Below the pieces are notes generated by a model. That model did no database searches and was not told the DNA's origin. It was given only the letters and a program-made list of their open reading frames with translations. This document shows, piece after piece, positions 1-6,575 of a stretch of DNA of 9,998 bases; position 1 is the stretch's first letter, and every line of letters begins with the position of its first letter. A program made the position numbers and the translations under genes. The DNA comes from Propionibacteriaceae bacterium (GTDB lineage Bacteria; Actinomycetota; Actinomycetes; Propionibacteriales; Propionibacteriaceae), in NCBI GenBank assembly GCA_031268065.1, contig JAIRXX010000044.1, positions 1-9,998 on the forward strand, written 5' to 3'.

Positions 1-1
1 G

Positions 2-382
2 ATGTACGCCGGACAGGTGGTGGAGACCGCCGACATCGAGACTCTTTACCATTCTCCGCGCCACCCCTACACAAGGGCGCTCATCGCCGCCAACCCGGCT
101 GGCGCAATCCGGGGCGAGCTGCTGCCGTCGATTCCCGGACAGGTGCCCGATCCGAGCAGCTGGCCTGCTGGCTGCCATTTCGCTCCCCGTTGCGCCCTCG
201 CCCGCCCACAGTGCGAACAGGCCCCGGTGCCGCTTGGCTGGGACCAGGAAGGACGCGCAAATCGCTGCGTCCTGGTCGGAGCGCCGGTGGTGTCCGGGCA
301 GCTTGATGCGGGCGGGCCACCAGAGGTTGACGGGCCACCAGCTATGGCCCAGCGGGAAGCTGAGATGGGGGCGACGTCATGA
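2..382 (+). CDS. Dipeptide/oligopeptide ABC transporter ATP-binding protein, DppD/OppD-like (3' part only)
   Basis: This is the C-terminal 126 residues of a peptide-importer ATPase; the Walker and signature motifs lie before the window, so the ATG at position 2 is almost certainly internal. The visible part starts with the MYAGQVVE strand that follows the H-loop in this family, then HPYTRALI (residues 21-28), the core of the oligopeptide/dipeptide C-terminal domain. Four cysteines follow (C58, C64, C71, C89) in the GCHFAPRC context typical of DppD/OppD, where they can hold an iron-sulfur cluster. After C89 comes a Gly/Pro/Ala-rich tail of about 35 residues with no recognisable motif. The stop overlaps the next ATG by 4 nt (ATGA), so translational coupling with the partner ATPase is likely. 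The protein should work on the cytoplasmic face, energising uptake of peptides or similar small solutes. Family is clear; substrate is unknown. Confidence 0.88.
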   Translation: MYAGQVVETADIETLYHSPRHPYTRALIAANPAGAIRGELLPSIPGQVPDPSSWPAGCHFAPRCALARPQCEQAPVPLGWDQEGRANRCVLVGAPVVSGQLDAGGPPEVDGPPAMAQREAEMGATS

Positions 383-1344
383 GTGAGCCACTGGTCCAGA
401 TCAGGAATTTGGTCGTCGAATACCGCAACGGGCGTCGAGCGGCGGTCCGGGCGTCGGATGACGTCAGCTTGGACATACGCGAGGGCGAAACCCTCGGCCT
501 GGTGGGGGAGTCCGGTTCCGGCAAGTCCACCCTGGGCGATGCGATCTTGGGCTTCGCCCCCGCAGTCTCCGGCTCCATCCGTTTCCGGGGCGAGGAGATA
601 TTGCACGCCACTCCAGCCCGGCGCAGACAGCTCACCCGGAGCATCCAGGTGGTCTTCCAAAACCCCTACGGCTCGTTAAATCCGATGAAGAGCATCGGGG
701 ACACCCTCACCGAGCCGCTGCTCTGCCACCGGCTCGCCAGCAGGGCTGAGGCATTGGAGAAGGCCGGGAATTGGCTGGATTTGGTCGGCTTGGACATCTC
801 GGCGCTGACCCGCTATCCCGGTGACTTTTCCGGTGGGCAGCGGCAGCGGGTGGCCATTGCGCGGGCGCTGATCATGGAGCCGGACCTGGTGATTTGCGAT
901 GAGGCGGTCTCCGCTCTCGACCTGTCCATCCAGGCGCAGATTCTCGGCCTGCTCACCGACCTGAAGCAGCGACTCGGCGTCACCTATCTGTTTATCACCC
1001 ACGACATGGCTGTGGTGGCCTATCTGGCCGACCGCATCGCGGTGCTGCACCGGGGCCGTATCGTGGAGGAGGGGCCTGCCGAGGTGGTGTCCACCCGGCC
1101 CAGCGTCGCTTACACCCAGGCATTGGTGGCTGCCGCGCCGTTGCCCGATCCGGTGTTGCAGCGCGAACGCAGAGGGCGCCGCCAGGCGGCAAGTGCGGAG
1201 TCGGAGCCTGCCTGGCGGGAATACGGCGGTGATGGTGCCAGCGGTGATGGTGCCGAGCGGCGCGGCGGGCTGGCCAGGGCCACCGGGCGGGAGCGTGCCG
1301 GGGGTGCCGCCAGCGGCGTCGTGGGGGAACAGGAGCGGGAATGA
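379..1344 (+). CDS. Dipeptide/oligopeptide ABC transporter ATP-binding protein, DppF/OppF-like
   Basis: This is the second ATPase of a peptide-type ABC importer, 321 residues. Visible motifs are Walker A GESGSGKST (43-51), Q-loop VVFQNPYGSLNP with Q94, signature SGGQRQR (151-157), Walker B LVICDE (170-175) and the H-loop histidine H208 in ITHD. The long Q-loop segment with NPYGSLNP is characteristic of the DppF/OppF branch. SVAYTQALVAAAP (242-254) is the shortened counterpart of the family's HPYT segment. The Cys-rich C-terminus seen in many family members is missing. Residues 262-321 are instead a low-complexity Arg/Gly/Ala/Glu tail that includes a 15-bp tandem DNA duplication (1226-1254). 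Both gene ends use ATGA overlaps, with the upstream ATPase and the downstream esterase, so the three genes are probably one operon. Permease and binding-protein genes are expected before the window. Substrate is unknown. Confidence 0.93.
   Translation: MSEPLVQIRNLVVEYRNGRRAAVRASDDVSLDIREGETLGLVGESGSGKSTLGDAILGFAPAVSGSIRFRGEEILHATPARRRQLTRSIQVVFQNPYGSLNPMKSIGDTLTEPLLCHRLASRAEALEKAGNWLDLVGLDISALTRYPGDFSGGQRQRVAIARALIMEPDLVICDEAVSALDLSIQAQILGLLTDLKQRLGVTYLFITHDMAVVAYLADRIAVLHRGRIVEEGPAEVVSTRPSVAYTQALVAAAPLPDPVLQRERRGRRQAASAESEPAWREYGGDGASGDGAERRGGLARATGRERAGGAASGVVGEQERE
1226..1254 (+). repeat. 15-bp tandem duplication in the ATPase tail
   Basis: GCGGTGATGGTGCC occurs at 1226-1239 and again at 1241-1254, separated by one A. 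The 15-nt period keeps the frame and doubles a GDGA unit in the low-complexity C-terminal tail. It looks like replication slippage. Confidence 0.85.
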
Positions 1345-2447
1345 CTTGGAGCGTTGAACCGGAAGTGGACGCCTGGATCGCGCGTGGAGCGGAGATTTCG
1401 ACCGAAATCGGCATTGACCAGTCGCTGTCTCTCGAATCGCAACGGGCAGCCGCTGGCGAGCTGTCCGCCCGGCTTTTCTCCGAATACGGGGAACCCGGCG
1501 ACCAGGCGGTCATCAAGACCTTCCACCAGGTGCCCGGACCGTCCGGCCCGGTCACCGTCGTCCAATACCGCCTGCCGCCAGCAGGCCCTCCGATGGGTGG
1601 TCCGACGCCTGTCGGCTCGTTGGCGGATGGCCCGCCAGTCGCCGATTCCCCGTCGGGCGGCTCTTTGCCACCCGACTCGTCATCGGCTGGTTCTGCGCCG
1701 ACCACTTCCCCGCTTTCTGGCCCGCCGCCAGGCGGACTGCTGCCCGCGCTGTTGCTGCTGCACGGCGGCGGCTGGGCAATCGGCTCCGTTGCCGAGGACA
1801 TCGACGACTCGCTGGCCCGCTTCCGGGCCAGTCGCGGTGGTTGCGCCGTCTTCGACATCGAATATCGGCTGGCGCCCGAGCACGTATTCCCCGCTGGGCT
1901 GGAGGACGCCTATGCCGCGCTGTGTTGGCTGTCCGGCTCTGCCCTGGAATTGGGCATCGACGCGGACCGGATCATCCTCAACGGTTCCAGCGCCGGGGCG
2001 AATCTCTGCGCGGGCTTGGCGCTGTTGGCCCGGGACCGAGGTGGCCCCGCCGTCTTTGCCCAAGTGTTGGAAGTCCCGGCAGTCGATCTGAGCGACGACG
2101 GTGTTTGGGAGCAGGAGTGCGCCGACTTGGCGAATGGCATCGGCACCACAAAAGGCATCCGTACTGCCTACCTGGCTGGGCACCCGGCCAGCGATCCCTA
2201 CGTGTCTCCGCTGCTGGCCGCAGACCTGTCCGGCCTGCCCCCGGCCCACATCATCACCGCCGAGATCGACCCGTTGCGCGACCAGGGCCTAGCCTATGCC
2301 CGGAAGCTGCGCCAGGCCGGGGTGCCGGTGTCCGCCACCTGCCACTTGGGGGCGTTGCACGGCTCAGCCGGGATCATCGGACGCCTGCGCGACGCCCGGC
2401 TGTGGCAAGCTGAAGTGGTAGCCGCGATCCGCGACTTCCTGCGTTGA
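1341..2447 (+). CDS. Alpha/beta hydrolase, HSL-type (lipolytic family IV) esterase with a Pro/Ser/Gly insert
   Basis: A 368-residue carboxylesterase-type hydrolase. It has the HGGG oxyanion motif (141-144), the nucleophile elbow GSSAG with Ser217 (215-219), the acid Asp310 in EIDPLRD and the base His340 in LHGSA. The DIEYRLAPEH segment (172-181) is typical of the HSL family. No signal peptide is seen, so it should act in the cytoplasm. The start is supported by GGAG about 6-9 nt upstream and by the ATGA overlap with the ATPase gene, which places it in the peptide-importer operon and suggests it hydrolyses an imported ester or related compound. Residues 79-131 are a low-complexity Pro/Gly/Ser/Ala stretch between the N-terminal strands and the HGGG strand; the paralogue at 7061-8014 has only about ten residues there. 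Family and catalytic residues are clear; the substrate is not. Confidence 0.92.
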   Translation: MTWSVEPEVDAWIARGAEISTEIGIDQSLSLESQRAAAGELSARLFSEYGEPGDQAVIKTFHQVPGPSGPVTVVQYRLPPAGPPMGGPTPVGSLADGPPVADSPSGGSLPPDSSSAGSAPTTSPLSGPPPGGLLPALLLLHGGGWAIGSVAEDIDDSLARFRASRGGCAVFDIEYRLAPEHVFPAGLEDAYAALCWLSGSALELGIDADRIILNGSSAGANLCAGLALLARDRGGPAVFAQVLEVPAVDLSDDGVWEQECADLANGIGTTKGIRTAYLAGHPASDPYVSPLLAADLSGLPPAHIITAEIDPLRDQGLAYARKLRQAGVPVSATCHLGALHGSAGIIGRLRDARLWQAEVVAAIRDFLR

Positions 2448-2491
2448 GCGGAAGCGCCGTCGGCTGGGAAAACACACACAGGCAAGGGGTT

Positions 2492-2608
2492 ATGGCCAAC
2501 AGCAACGGATTCGTCGGACCAGGTTTCGAGGCGGCGCGGGCCGCGTGCCTGTCAGCGGATCGCCGCCGCGTACGGCAAGAGCGCCGATGCCGCGAAGATG
2601 GGGTTTAG
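2492..2608 (+). pseudogene. Short ORF, possible relic of a beta-lactamase-family serine hydrolase (EstB-like) N-terminus
   Basis: A 38-codon ORF begins at an ATG preceded by AAGGGG three bases upstream. Its first residues, with NGFVGPGFEAARAA, resemble the conserved N-terminus of beta-lactamase-family esterases (pattern G-x-V-x-PGFE-x-V-R-x-A). The similarity ends there; the rest is Arg-rich and stops at 2608, overlapping by a few bases the stop of the convergent wall-protein gene. I read it as the remaining 5' end of a deleted hydrolase gene, but a small unrelated ORF is possible. The family match is from memory of the pattern only. The 157-bp gap between the convergent genes shows no clear rho-independent terminator. 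Confidence 0.3.
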
Positions 2609-4665
2609 GTCTTGGCGGCGTATTTGTTGTAATAGCCCTGGCCGTAGCCTGCCCGCGTCTTCTTTACATCGTCGCTTTGGTCTTTCGGTTTTTCAAAGCC
2701 GGTCAACACGGCGTCGGAGGCCTGCTTGACGGAGGTAGCGGATTTCAGCTTGGACATCAGCGATTTGTATTCGCTGCTCTCCAACTCTTTCCAGAGGTAA
2801 CCAAGCTGGGTGTTCAAGTCGCCGACAGACTTGCCGTTGGCCTTTGCGAAGTTGAGCAGGGCTTGTTTGCGGGTGGAGTACGCCCATTGCGCCAAGCCAT
2901 AGCCTGCAGTGTCTTTGGCGAAGTTGGTGTAGCTGCCGTTGTCGACTGCGGCGGTGTAGCTGGCGTCGGTGAAGCCGAGCGACTTCTCAAAGCTGTTTTG
3001 GAGATTGGTCGGTTTCAGCCCGCTCTCGGCGAAGAGATTGCCCATGATGCCCGCCGTGGCGTAGGCGTTCAGCCCCTTGCCGACGAGGAAATTCCAGATG
3101 GCTTGCTCGTTGTTTGCGGCTGGCGGGGGAGCCGGCGGTGTGGGGACACTGACTTTGCTGGTCGCTTTCGAAGTTGTCGTAGCGGAGGTGTACCCGCTTT
3201 TCTTCCCAGTCACTTTCACGGTGATGGTCTTGTCCTTGTCAGCTGCGATGACAGAATAAGTGGGTTTAGTGGCGTTGGTGATCTTCGTCCCACTGCGATA
3301 CCACTGATAAGACAGCTGATCGGGGGCCGGAGACCAAGTTCCCGGATCGACACCCAACTTCTCCCCGACGACGGGCTTGCCCGTGATCAGGGGCACCGGC
3401 GTCTTGGCGAATTTCAACGCCACCGCATTTTTTGAGGCTTTGGAGGTTTTGGTCACCTGGGTGAAACCTTTGGCCGAACCGGTCGCCTTCACTGTGATGG
3501 CCTTGCCCACATCGGCGGCTAGCAGAGTGTAAGCCTGCGCAGTAGCGCCAGTTATCTTTTTCCCGCTGCGGTACCACTGAAACTTGAGGTTGACTTCGCC
3601 TGGTCCCCAAACACCGCCATTGGCAACCAGGGTGTCATTGAACCTTGGCGCGGTCTTGGCCGGGTCTTTGCCCAAAGTCTGATTTTGCATAGTAGGCGTC
3701 TTGGCTGACAACACACCGACTTTCACTTTTGCAGAGGTCTTCGACACGCTCGTATAACCAGATTTCTTTCCGGTCACCCGCACACTCAAATACTTACCGC
3801 GATCCGAGCTAGACGTGGTGTAAGCAGCTTTGCCAGCCCCAGTGATTGTTTTGCCGTCTCGCAACCACTGGTAGGACAGATTCACCGGAGCTGGACCCCA
3901 GTCCCCAGTGTCAACGCCTAATTTCTCCCCGACTCCAGGGGTTCCCACAATTTTCGGGCTGGGAGTGGCAGCCAACTTCAACGCCGACACTTTCTTGGTT
4001 TTCGCAGACGTCTGCGACTTGCTCATATAGCCATGCGCCTTGCCAGTCACCTTCACGCTGATCTGCTTGCCCAGGTCCGAAGCTGCCAAAGTGTAGCTAT
4101 CTTCCTTGGCTCCGCCGATGGCCTTTCCGGAACGCAACCACTGATATGACAACTCGACTTCGCCCGGACCCCAAGCAGCCGTGACGGCGGCCAGGGTGTC
4201 ATTGAATCTCGGGGCGGTCGTGGCCGGATTTTTCCCAGTGGTCTGGTTCTTGACCGAAACGGACTTCGCGCTCAAACTGCCCGCCGCGATCTTCTTCGTA
4301 GCTTTAGACGCCATCACCTTGGGCGCATAGCCAGCTAGTTTTGCGGTCACCCTCACCGTGATCGAGGTGCCGAATTCGGCGCTGCCCAACACATACGACG
4401 ACCCGGAAGCACCAGGAATCTCGACGCCGCCAGCAAACCACTGATACTCAAACGACGACGGTTTCGGAGACCAAGAACCGGGCTTGGCCGTCAACTTTTT
4501 GCCCACCACCGCCGATCCGGAAATCGAAGGGACCACAGCTTTGCTGAACTGCTTCAACGCCGGTTCGCCCTCCTCGGCTCCGGCAACCGGCGTACCCAAT
4601 CCGATCAACGCGCCGACAGCCAAAGCTGCGGCGACGGCAACAGAGATCAAACGGCGATGTGACAT
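2605..4665 (-). CDS. Secreted Ig-like repeat protein with C-terminal phage-tail-type lysozyme domain
   Basis: A 686-residue exported protein. Residues 1-30 are a signal peptide: SHRR n-region, hydrophobic AVAAALAVGALIGLG core, cleavage probably after VAGA. Five Ig-like units follow (about 38-128, 129-227, 228-317, 318-416, 417-507), each with a YQW/FQW core and a late VTxKxxGY strand. A Pro linker (508-517) leads to the catalytic domain (518-686), which resembles the phage tail lysozyme family (PF18013 type): AIWNFLVGKGLN, IMGNLFAESGL with the likely catalytic Glu547, and GYGLAQWAYSTRKQALLNF. It probably cleaves peptidoglycan in the wall, with the Ig units serving as spacer or wall-binding parts. 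No sortase motif is visible. I chose the ATG at 4665, which has AGGAAGAA 5 nt upstream, over a GTG seven codons earlier. A cell-wall remodelling or bacteriocin-like role is possible. Confidence 0.85.
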   Translation of the reverse strand: MSHRRLISVAVAAALAVGALIGLGTPVAGAEEGEPALKQFSKAVVPSISGSAVVGKKLTAKPGSWSPKPSSFEYQWFAGGVEIPGASGSSYVLGSAEFGTSITVRVTAKLAGYAPKVMASKATKKIAAGSLSAKSVSVKNQTTGKNPATTAPRFNDTLAAVTAAWGPGEVELSYQWLRSGKAIGGAKEDSYTLAASDLGKQISVKVTGKAHGYMSKSQTSAKTKKVSALKLAATPSPKIVGTPGVGEKLGVDTGDWGPAPVNLSYQWLRDGKTITGAGKAAYTTSSSDRGKYLSVRVTGKKSGYTSVSKTSAKVKVGVLSAKTPTMQNQTLGKDPAKTAPRFNDTLVANGGVWGPGEVNLKFQWYRSGKKITGATAQAYTLLAADVGKAITVKATGSAKGFTQVTKTSKASKNAVALKFAKTPVPLITGKPVVGEKLGVDPGTWSPAPDQLSYQWYRSGTKITNATKPTYSVIAADKDKTITVKVTGKKSGYTSATTTSKATSKVSVPTPPAPPPAANNEQAIWNFLVGKGLNAYATAGIMGNLFAESGLKPTNLQNSFEKSLGFTDASYTAAVDNGSYTNFAKDTAGYGLAQWAYSTRKQALLNFAKANGKSVGDLNTQLGYLWKELESSEYKSLMSKLKSATSVKQASDAVLTGFEKPKDQSDDVKKTRAGYGQGYYNKYAAKT
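3145..4281 (-). repeat. Tandem duplication of a two-domain (B-A) Ig-like unit of about 190 codons
   Basis: Residues 129-317 (3715-4281) and 318-507 (3145-3714) of the wall protein are two copies of one pair. Each begins with a B-type domain (NQT-x-GK-x-PA-x-TAPRFNDTL, then WGPGEV) and continues with an A-type domain (VGEKLGVD-x-G-x-W-x-PAP, then TVKVTGKKSGYTS or close variants). An additional A-type domain precedes them, giving A-B-A-B-A. Confidence 0.85.
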
Positions 4666-4670
4666 GGAAA

Positions 4671-4782
4671 TTCTTCCTATCAGCACAACGGCCAGACGGC
4701 GCGGGAAAAAACCGCCCAGAGTTTCGTAGCGAATCGGCTATCCCGAGACCGGCTGGTCCCGGAGATTGTTAATCTCATTGTA
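4671..4782 (-). promoter_or_regulatory. Probable promoter and ribosome binding site of the wall protein gene
   Basis: On the minus strand TACAAT at 4782-4777 is a good -10 box, placing transcription start near 4770 and giving a leader of about 105 nt. No convincing -35 box is present upstream. AGGAAGAA (4678-4671) is the ribosome binding site, 5 nt before the chosen ATG. Confidence 0.45.
4762..4776. promoter_or_regulatory. Palindrome at the predicted transcription start of the wall protein gene
   Basis: GAGATT-GTT-AATCTC is a perfect 6-bp inverted repeat with a 3-bp centre. It is strikingly AT-rich for this DNA and sits directly after the predicted -10 box, a classic repressor position. The regulator is unknown. 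Confidence 0.45.
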
Positions 4783-4823
4783 GGCACAGGCGCAGGCGGC
4801 CAGCCCAAATCCAGCGACGAGCT

Positions 4824-4858
4824 TGTCCAACTCTGAATAACATGTTCAACTTTGAACA
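4824..4858. promoter_or_regulatory. Two tandem operator-like palindromes
   Basis: TGTTCAACTTTGAACA (4843-4858) is a perfect inverted repeat with 7-bp arms and a CT centre. TGTCCAACTCTGAATA (4824-4839) is a degenerate second copy; over the 18-bp windows starting at 4823 and 4842, 14 positions agree. The 19-bp offset is near two helical turns. Size and base composition resemble MarR-type sites. The pair lies about 45-80 bp upstream of the predicted -10 of the wall protein gene and 80 bp beyond the repressor stop codon. Confidence 0.5.
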
Positions 4859-4937
4859 AACCTCCGCGCCCCCAAAGCCACTGATCCGCGCAGTGACGCC
4901 CATCGCCGTACTTGGGAAGTTTCCGAAGATCGCAAAG

Positions 4938-5951
4938 CTAGGCTTGCGGCCCACCGGCTGGTCCAGTTGTGCTTCTCAGTGCCAGGGCTGGGGTGAGTTG
5001 CACGCTGCCGGGGGAGTCGTCTCCGTCCAACGCGCGGGCGAGCAGCCGCATACCGAGCGCACCGGTCTCTTCCATCGGCTGGGTGACGGTGGACAGGCCG
5101 AGGGCTTCGGGCAGGTCGCCGTCGTCGAAGCCGACCAGGGAGATGTCCTCGGGCACCCGGATGCCGGTTTGCCTGGCGGCGGCCAGGAAACGCACCGCGA
5201 GCAGATCCCACTCGGCGAAGACCGCTGTCGGGCGGTCGGGGCCGTCTGGGCCGTTTCGCAATACTGCCTCCACGGCCTCCGCGCCACCGCCGCTGCGCCG
5301 GTCCACGATGACCCGGAGCACATTCTCCAGGCCGTAAACGTCCTGGAAGGTAGACAGCCGCGTCCAGCCGGGGGAACCCTCCGGAATGCTGACGGCGGCG
5401 CCCATCAAGGTGGCGACTTTGCGATGCCCAAGGCTCTGCAAATGCAGCGCCACTTCGATGCCCGCTCCGGCGTAGTCCACCGTGACGGATGGAAAACCGG
5501 GGTGGGATGCGTCCACCAGCACGGTGGGCAGCCGTCCGCCGAGCCGGTCCGCCACCGCTTCGGACAGCGGGATGCCCATGATGAGCAGCCCGTCCACATG
5601 GCCGCGAATCGGCAGCGCGGACAGCAGCGGTGATTCCAGGGTGGCCATGTCCGCGTAGTCGTAGATGAGCACCTGGGTGGCGGTGTCCTTGAGTTCGGAG
5701 AAGACTCCGTTGAGTCGGCGGTAGTAGCTGGGGTAGTGCGAGAAGGGCGCGACCACCGCTATGCGGCCCAGACCGCGCCTGGCCCGGGCGACCGCGTGTT
5801 CCTTGGGAACGAAGCCAACGGCGTCGGCGGCCTGGTGGACCCGCTCCCTGGTGGCCGGGCGCACCCTGCCGGGATGGTTGATAGCCAGCGAGACAGTGGA
5901 GATGGAGACGCCAGCCAGCCTGGCGACATCGTAGATAGTCGCATCCTCCAT
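4938..5951 (-). CDS. LacI-family transcriptional regulator
   Basis: A 337-residue regulator. The N-terminus (residues 4-26, ATIYDVARLAGVSISTVSLA) is the LacI-type helix-turn-helix. VPKEHAVARARRG (48-60) is in the position of the minor-groove hinge helix, and about 62-325 form the periplasmic-binding-protein-like effector domain with the typical late segments VGFDDGDLPEALGLSTVTQP and ALRSTTG. The start is the ATG at 5951, with GGAG 8 nt upstream; a TTG ten codons earlier is open but lacks a better site. It presumably binds a small effector and represses genes of uptake and catabolism. It lies between two paralogous esterase genes, and LacI-like operator sites occur at the promoter of the second (7010-7045), so that esterase is the best candidate target. 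The effector cannot be read from sequence. Confidence 0.93.
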   Translation of the reverse strand: MEDATIYDVARLAGVSISTVSLAINHPGRVRPATRERVHQAADAVGFVPKEHAVARARRGLGRIAVVAPFSHYPSYYRRLNGVFSELKDTATQVLIYDYADMATLESPLLSALPIRGHVDGLLIMGIPLSEAVADRLGGRLPTVLVDASHPGFPSVTVDYAGAGIEVALHLQSLGHRKVATLMGAAVSIPEGSPGWTRLSTFQDVYGLENVLRVIVDRRSGGGAEAVEAVLRNGPDGPDRPTAVFAEWDLLAVRFLAAARQTGIRVPEDISLVGFDDGDLPEALGLSTVTQPMEETGALGMRLLARALDGDDSPGSVQLTPALALRSTTGPAGGPQA

Positions 5952-5974
5952 CTGCGGTGCTCCATTCGAGATTC

Positions 5975-6000
5975 TGGGCAACAGCCCCGGCAGTTGCCCA
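5975..6000. promoter_or_regulatory. Perfect 8-bp inverted repeat just upstream of the LacI-type gene
   Basis: TGGGCAAC (5975-5982) and GTTGCCCA (5993-6000) are perfect complements separated by 10 bp. The element ends 24 bp before the repressor's start codon. It could be an autoregulatory operator or a hairpin in the repressor mRNA leader. It does not resemble the LacI-like sites near 7010-7045. Confidence 0.45.
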
Positions 6001-6067
6001 CCTTACTCCCGACTGCCCGCCTGCCGGGAAAATGGGTAGCCGAGCCGGGGCTGAATGGGAAAAGCCC

Positions 6068-6088
6068 GGACGTGTAATGGAAACGTCC
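6068..6088. promoter_or_regulatory. Inverted repeat GGACGT-N9-ACGTCC in the divergent intergenic region
   Basis: GGACGT (6068-6073) and ACGTCC (6083-6088) are perfect 6-bp arms with a 9-bp spacer, midway between the divergent repressor and antitoxin genes. It may be an operator for either side; no better support is visible. Confidence 0.3.
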
Positions 6089-6131
6089 CTGCGTGCTTCA
6101 GGTCCGAAGGCGGCGTCAGCTTGGCTGCTTG

Positions 6132-6150
6132 TGTGTTACGCTGTAATACA
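6132..6150 (+). promoter_or_regulatory. Antitoxin promoter -10 box within a palindromic operator
   Basis: TGTGTTAC (6132-6139), GCT, then GTAATACA (6143-6150) form a near-perfect palindrome: 7 of 8 arm positions pair. It contains TACGCT (6137-6142), an actinobacterial TAnnnT -10 box placed 7 nt before the A of the antitoxin ATG. That spacing predicts a leaderless transcript, and no Shine-Dalgarno is present. A palindrome on the -10 and start codon fits autorepression by the RHH antitoxin. Confidence 0.5.
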
Positions 6151-6575
6151 TGGTAGCTCCAACTAATGTTCGCTTGCCCGTGCATGTGGACGAGGCCTTG
6201 GCCGAATACGTGCGAAATACGGGAGAGCGAAAATCCACGGTGATCAGCGAGGCTGTCAGCGAGTGGCTGCGTCTGCGTAACCACCCTCAGATCCGGTTTG
6301 TGGAGCCGGTGGCTGGGGAACGGCGGGCCGCGTTGGTGGATGGGCCGCAGGTGTGGTCGGTCGCTGAGGCTTGGCTGCAGAACGCCGGTCCACACCGAAG
6401 CGTTGCATGGGTGGCAGAGTTGACGGCGCTGCGCCCCGATCAGATCGAGGCGGCTTTGAATTACTGGGCTGACAACCGGGATGAGATTGATGGGCTTATC
6501 TCCCGCATACACGCTGCGCAAGAGGCGGGGTACGCCGCGTGGCAGCGCCGCCGCAGTTTGGATTCGCTGGCATGA
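6150..6575 (+). CDS. Predicted antitoxin, RHH-like N-terminus with DUF433-like C-terminal region
   Basis: A 141-residue protein. Residues 5-43 (NVRLPVHVDEALAEYVRNTG, then KSTVISEAVSEWLRLR) look like a ribbon-helix-helix DNA-binding domain: a short RLPV strand followed by two helices. Residues 46-115 resemble DUF433-type antitoxins, with VDGPQVWSVAEAW and LTALRPDQIEAALNYWADNRDEID. DUF433 genes are commonly paired with DUF5615 PIN-like genes, and the next gene is of that kind, overlapping by 4 nt (ATGA). It should bind and neutralise the toxin and repress the operon through the palindrome covering its own start codon. RHH and DUF433 in one chain is a less simple layout than a stand-alone DUF433. 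Domain calls are by pattern; pairing and overlap make the functional call fairly sure. Confidence 0.75.
   Translation: MVAPTNVRLPVHVDEALAEYVRNTGERKSTVISEAVSEWLRLRNHPQIRFVEPVAGERRAALVDGPQVWSVAEAWLQNAGPHRSVAWVAELTALRPDQIEAALNYWADNRDEIDGLISRIHAAQEAGYAAWQRRRSLDSLA

Noticed and set aside
995..1858. Minus-strand ORF of 287 codons
   Set aside because: It is antisense to the ATPase and esterase and becomes extreme Pro/Arg/His low complexity; no motif is visible.
2545..3435. Plus-strand ORF of 296 codons
   Set aside because: It is antisense to the lysozyme and Ig-like gene, which has a signal peptide and clear repeats; no domain in this frame.
3145..4281. Repeats considered as a CRISPR array
   Set aside because: The repeats are long, diverged and in frame, and encode Ig-like domains; there is no short repeat-spacer pattern.
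4842..5633. Plus-strand ORF whose start lies in the tandem palindrome
   Set aside because: Most of it is antisense to the LacI-type gene, there is no ribosome binding site, and the product has no recognisable domain. The palindrome is better read as an operator.
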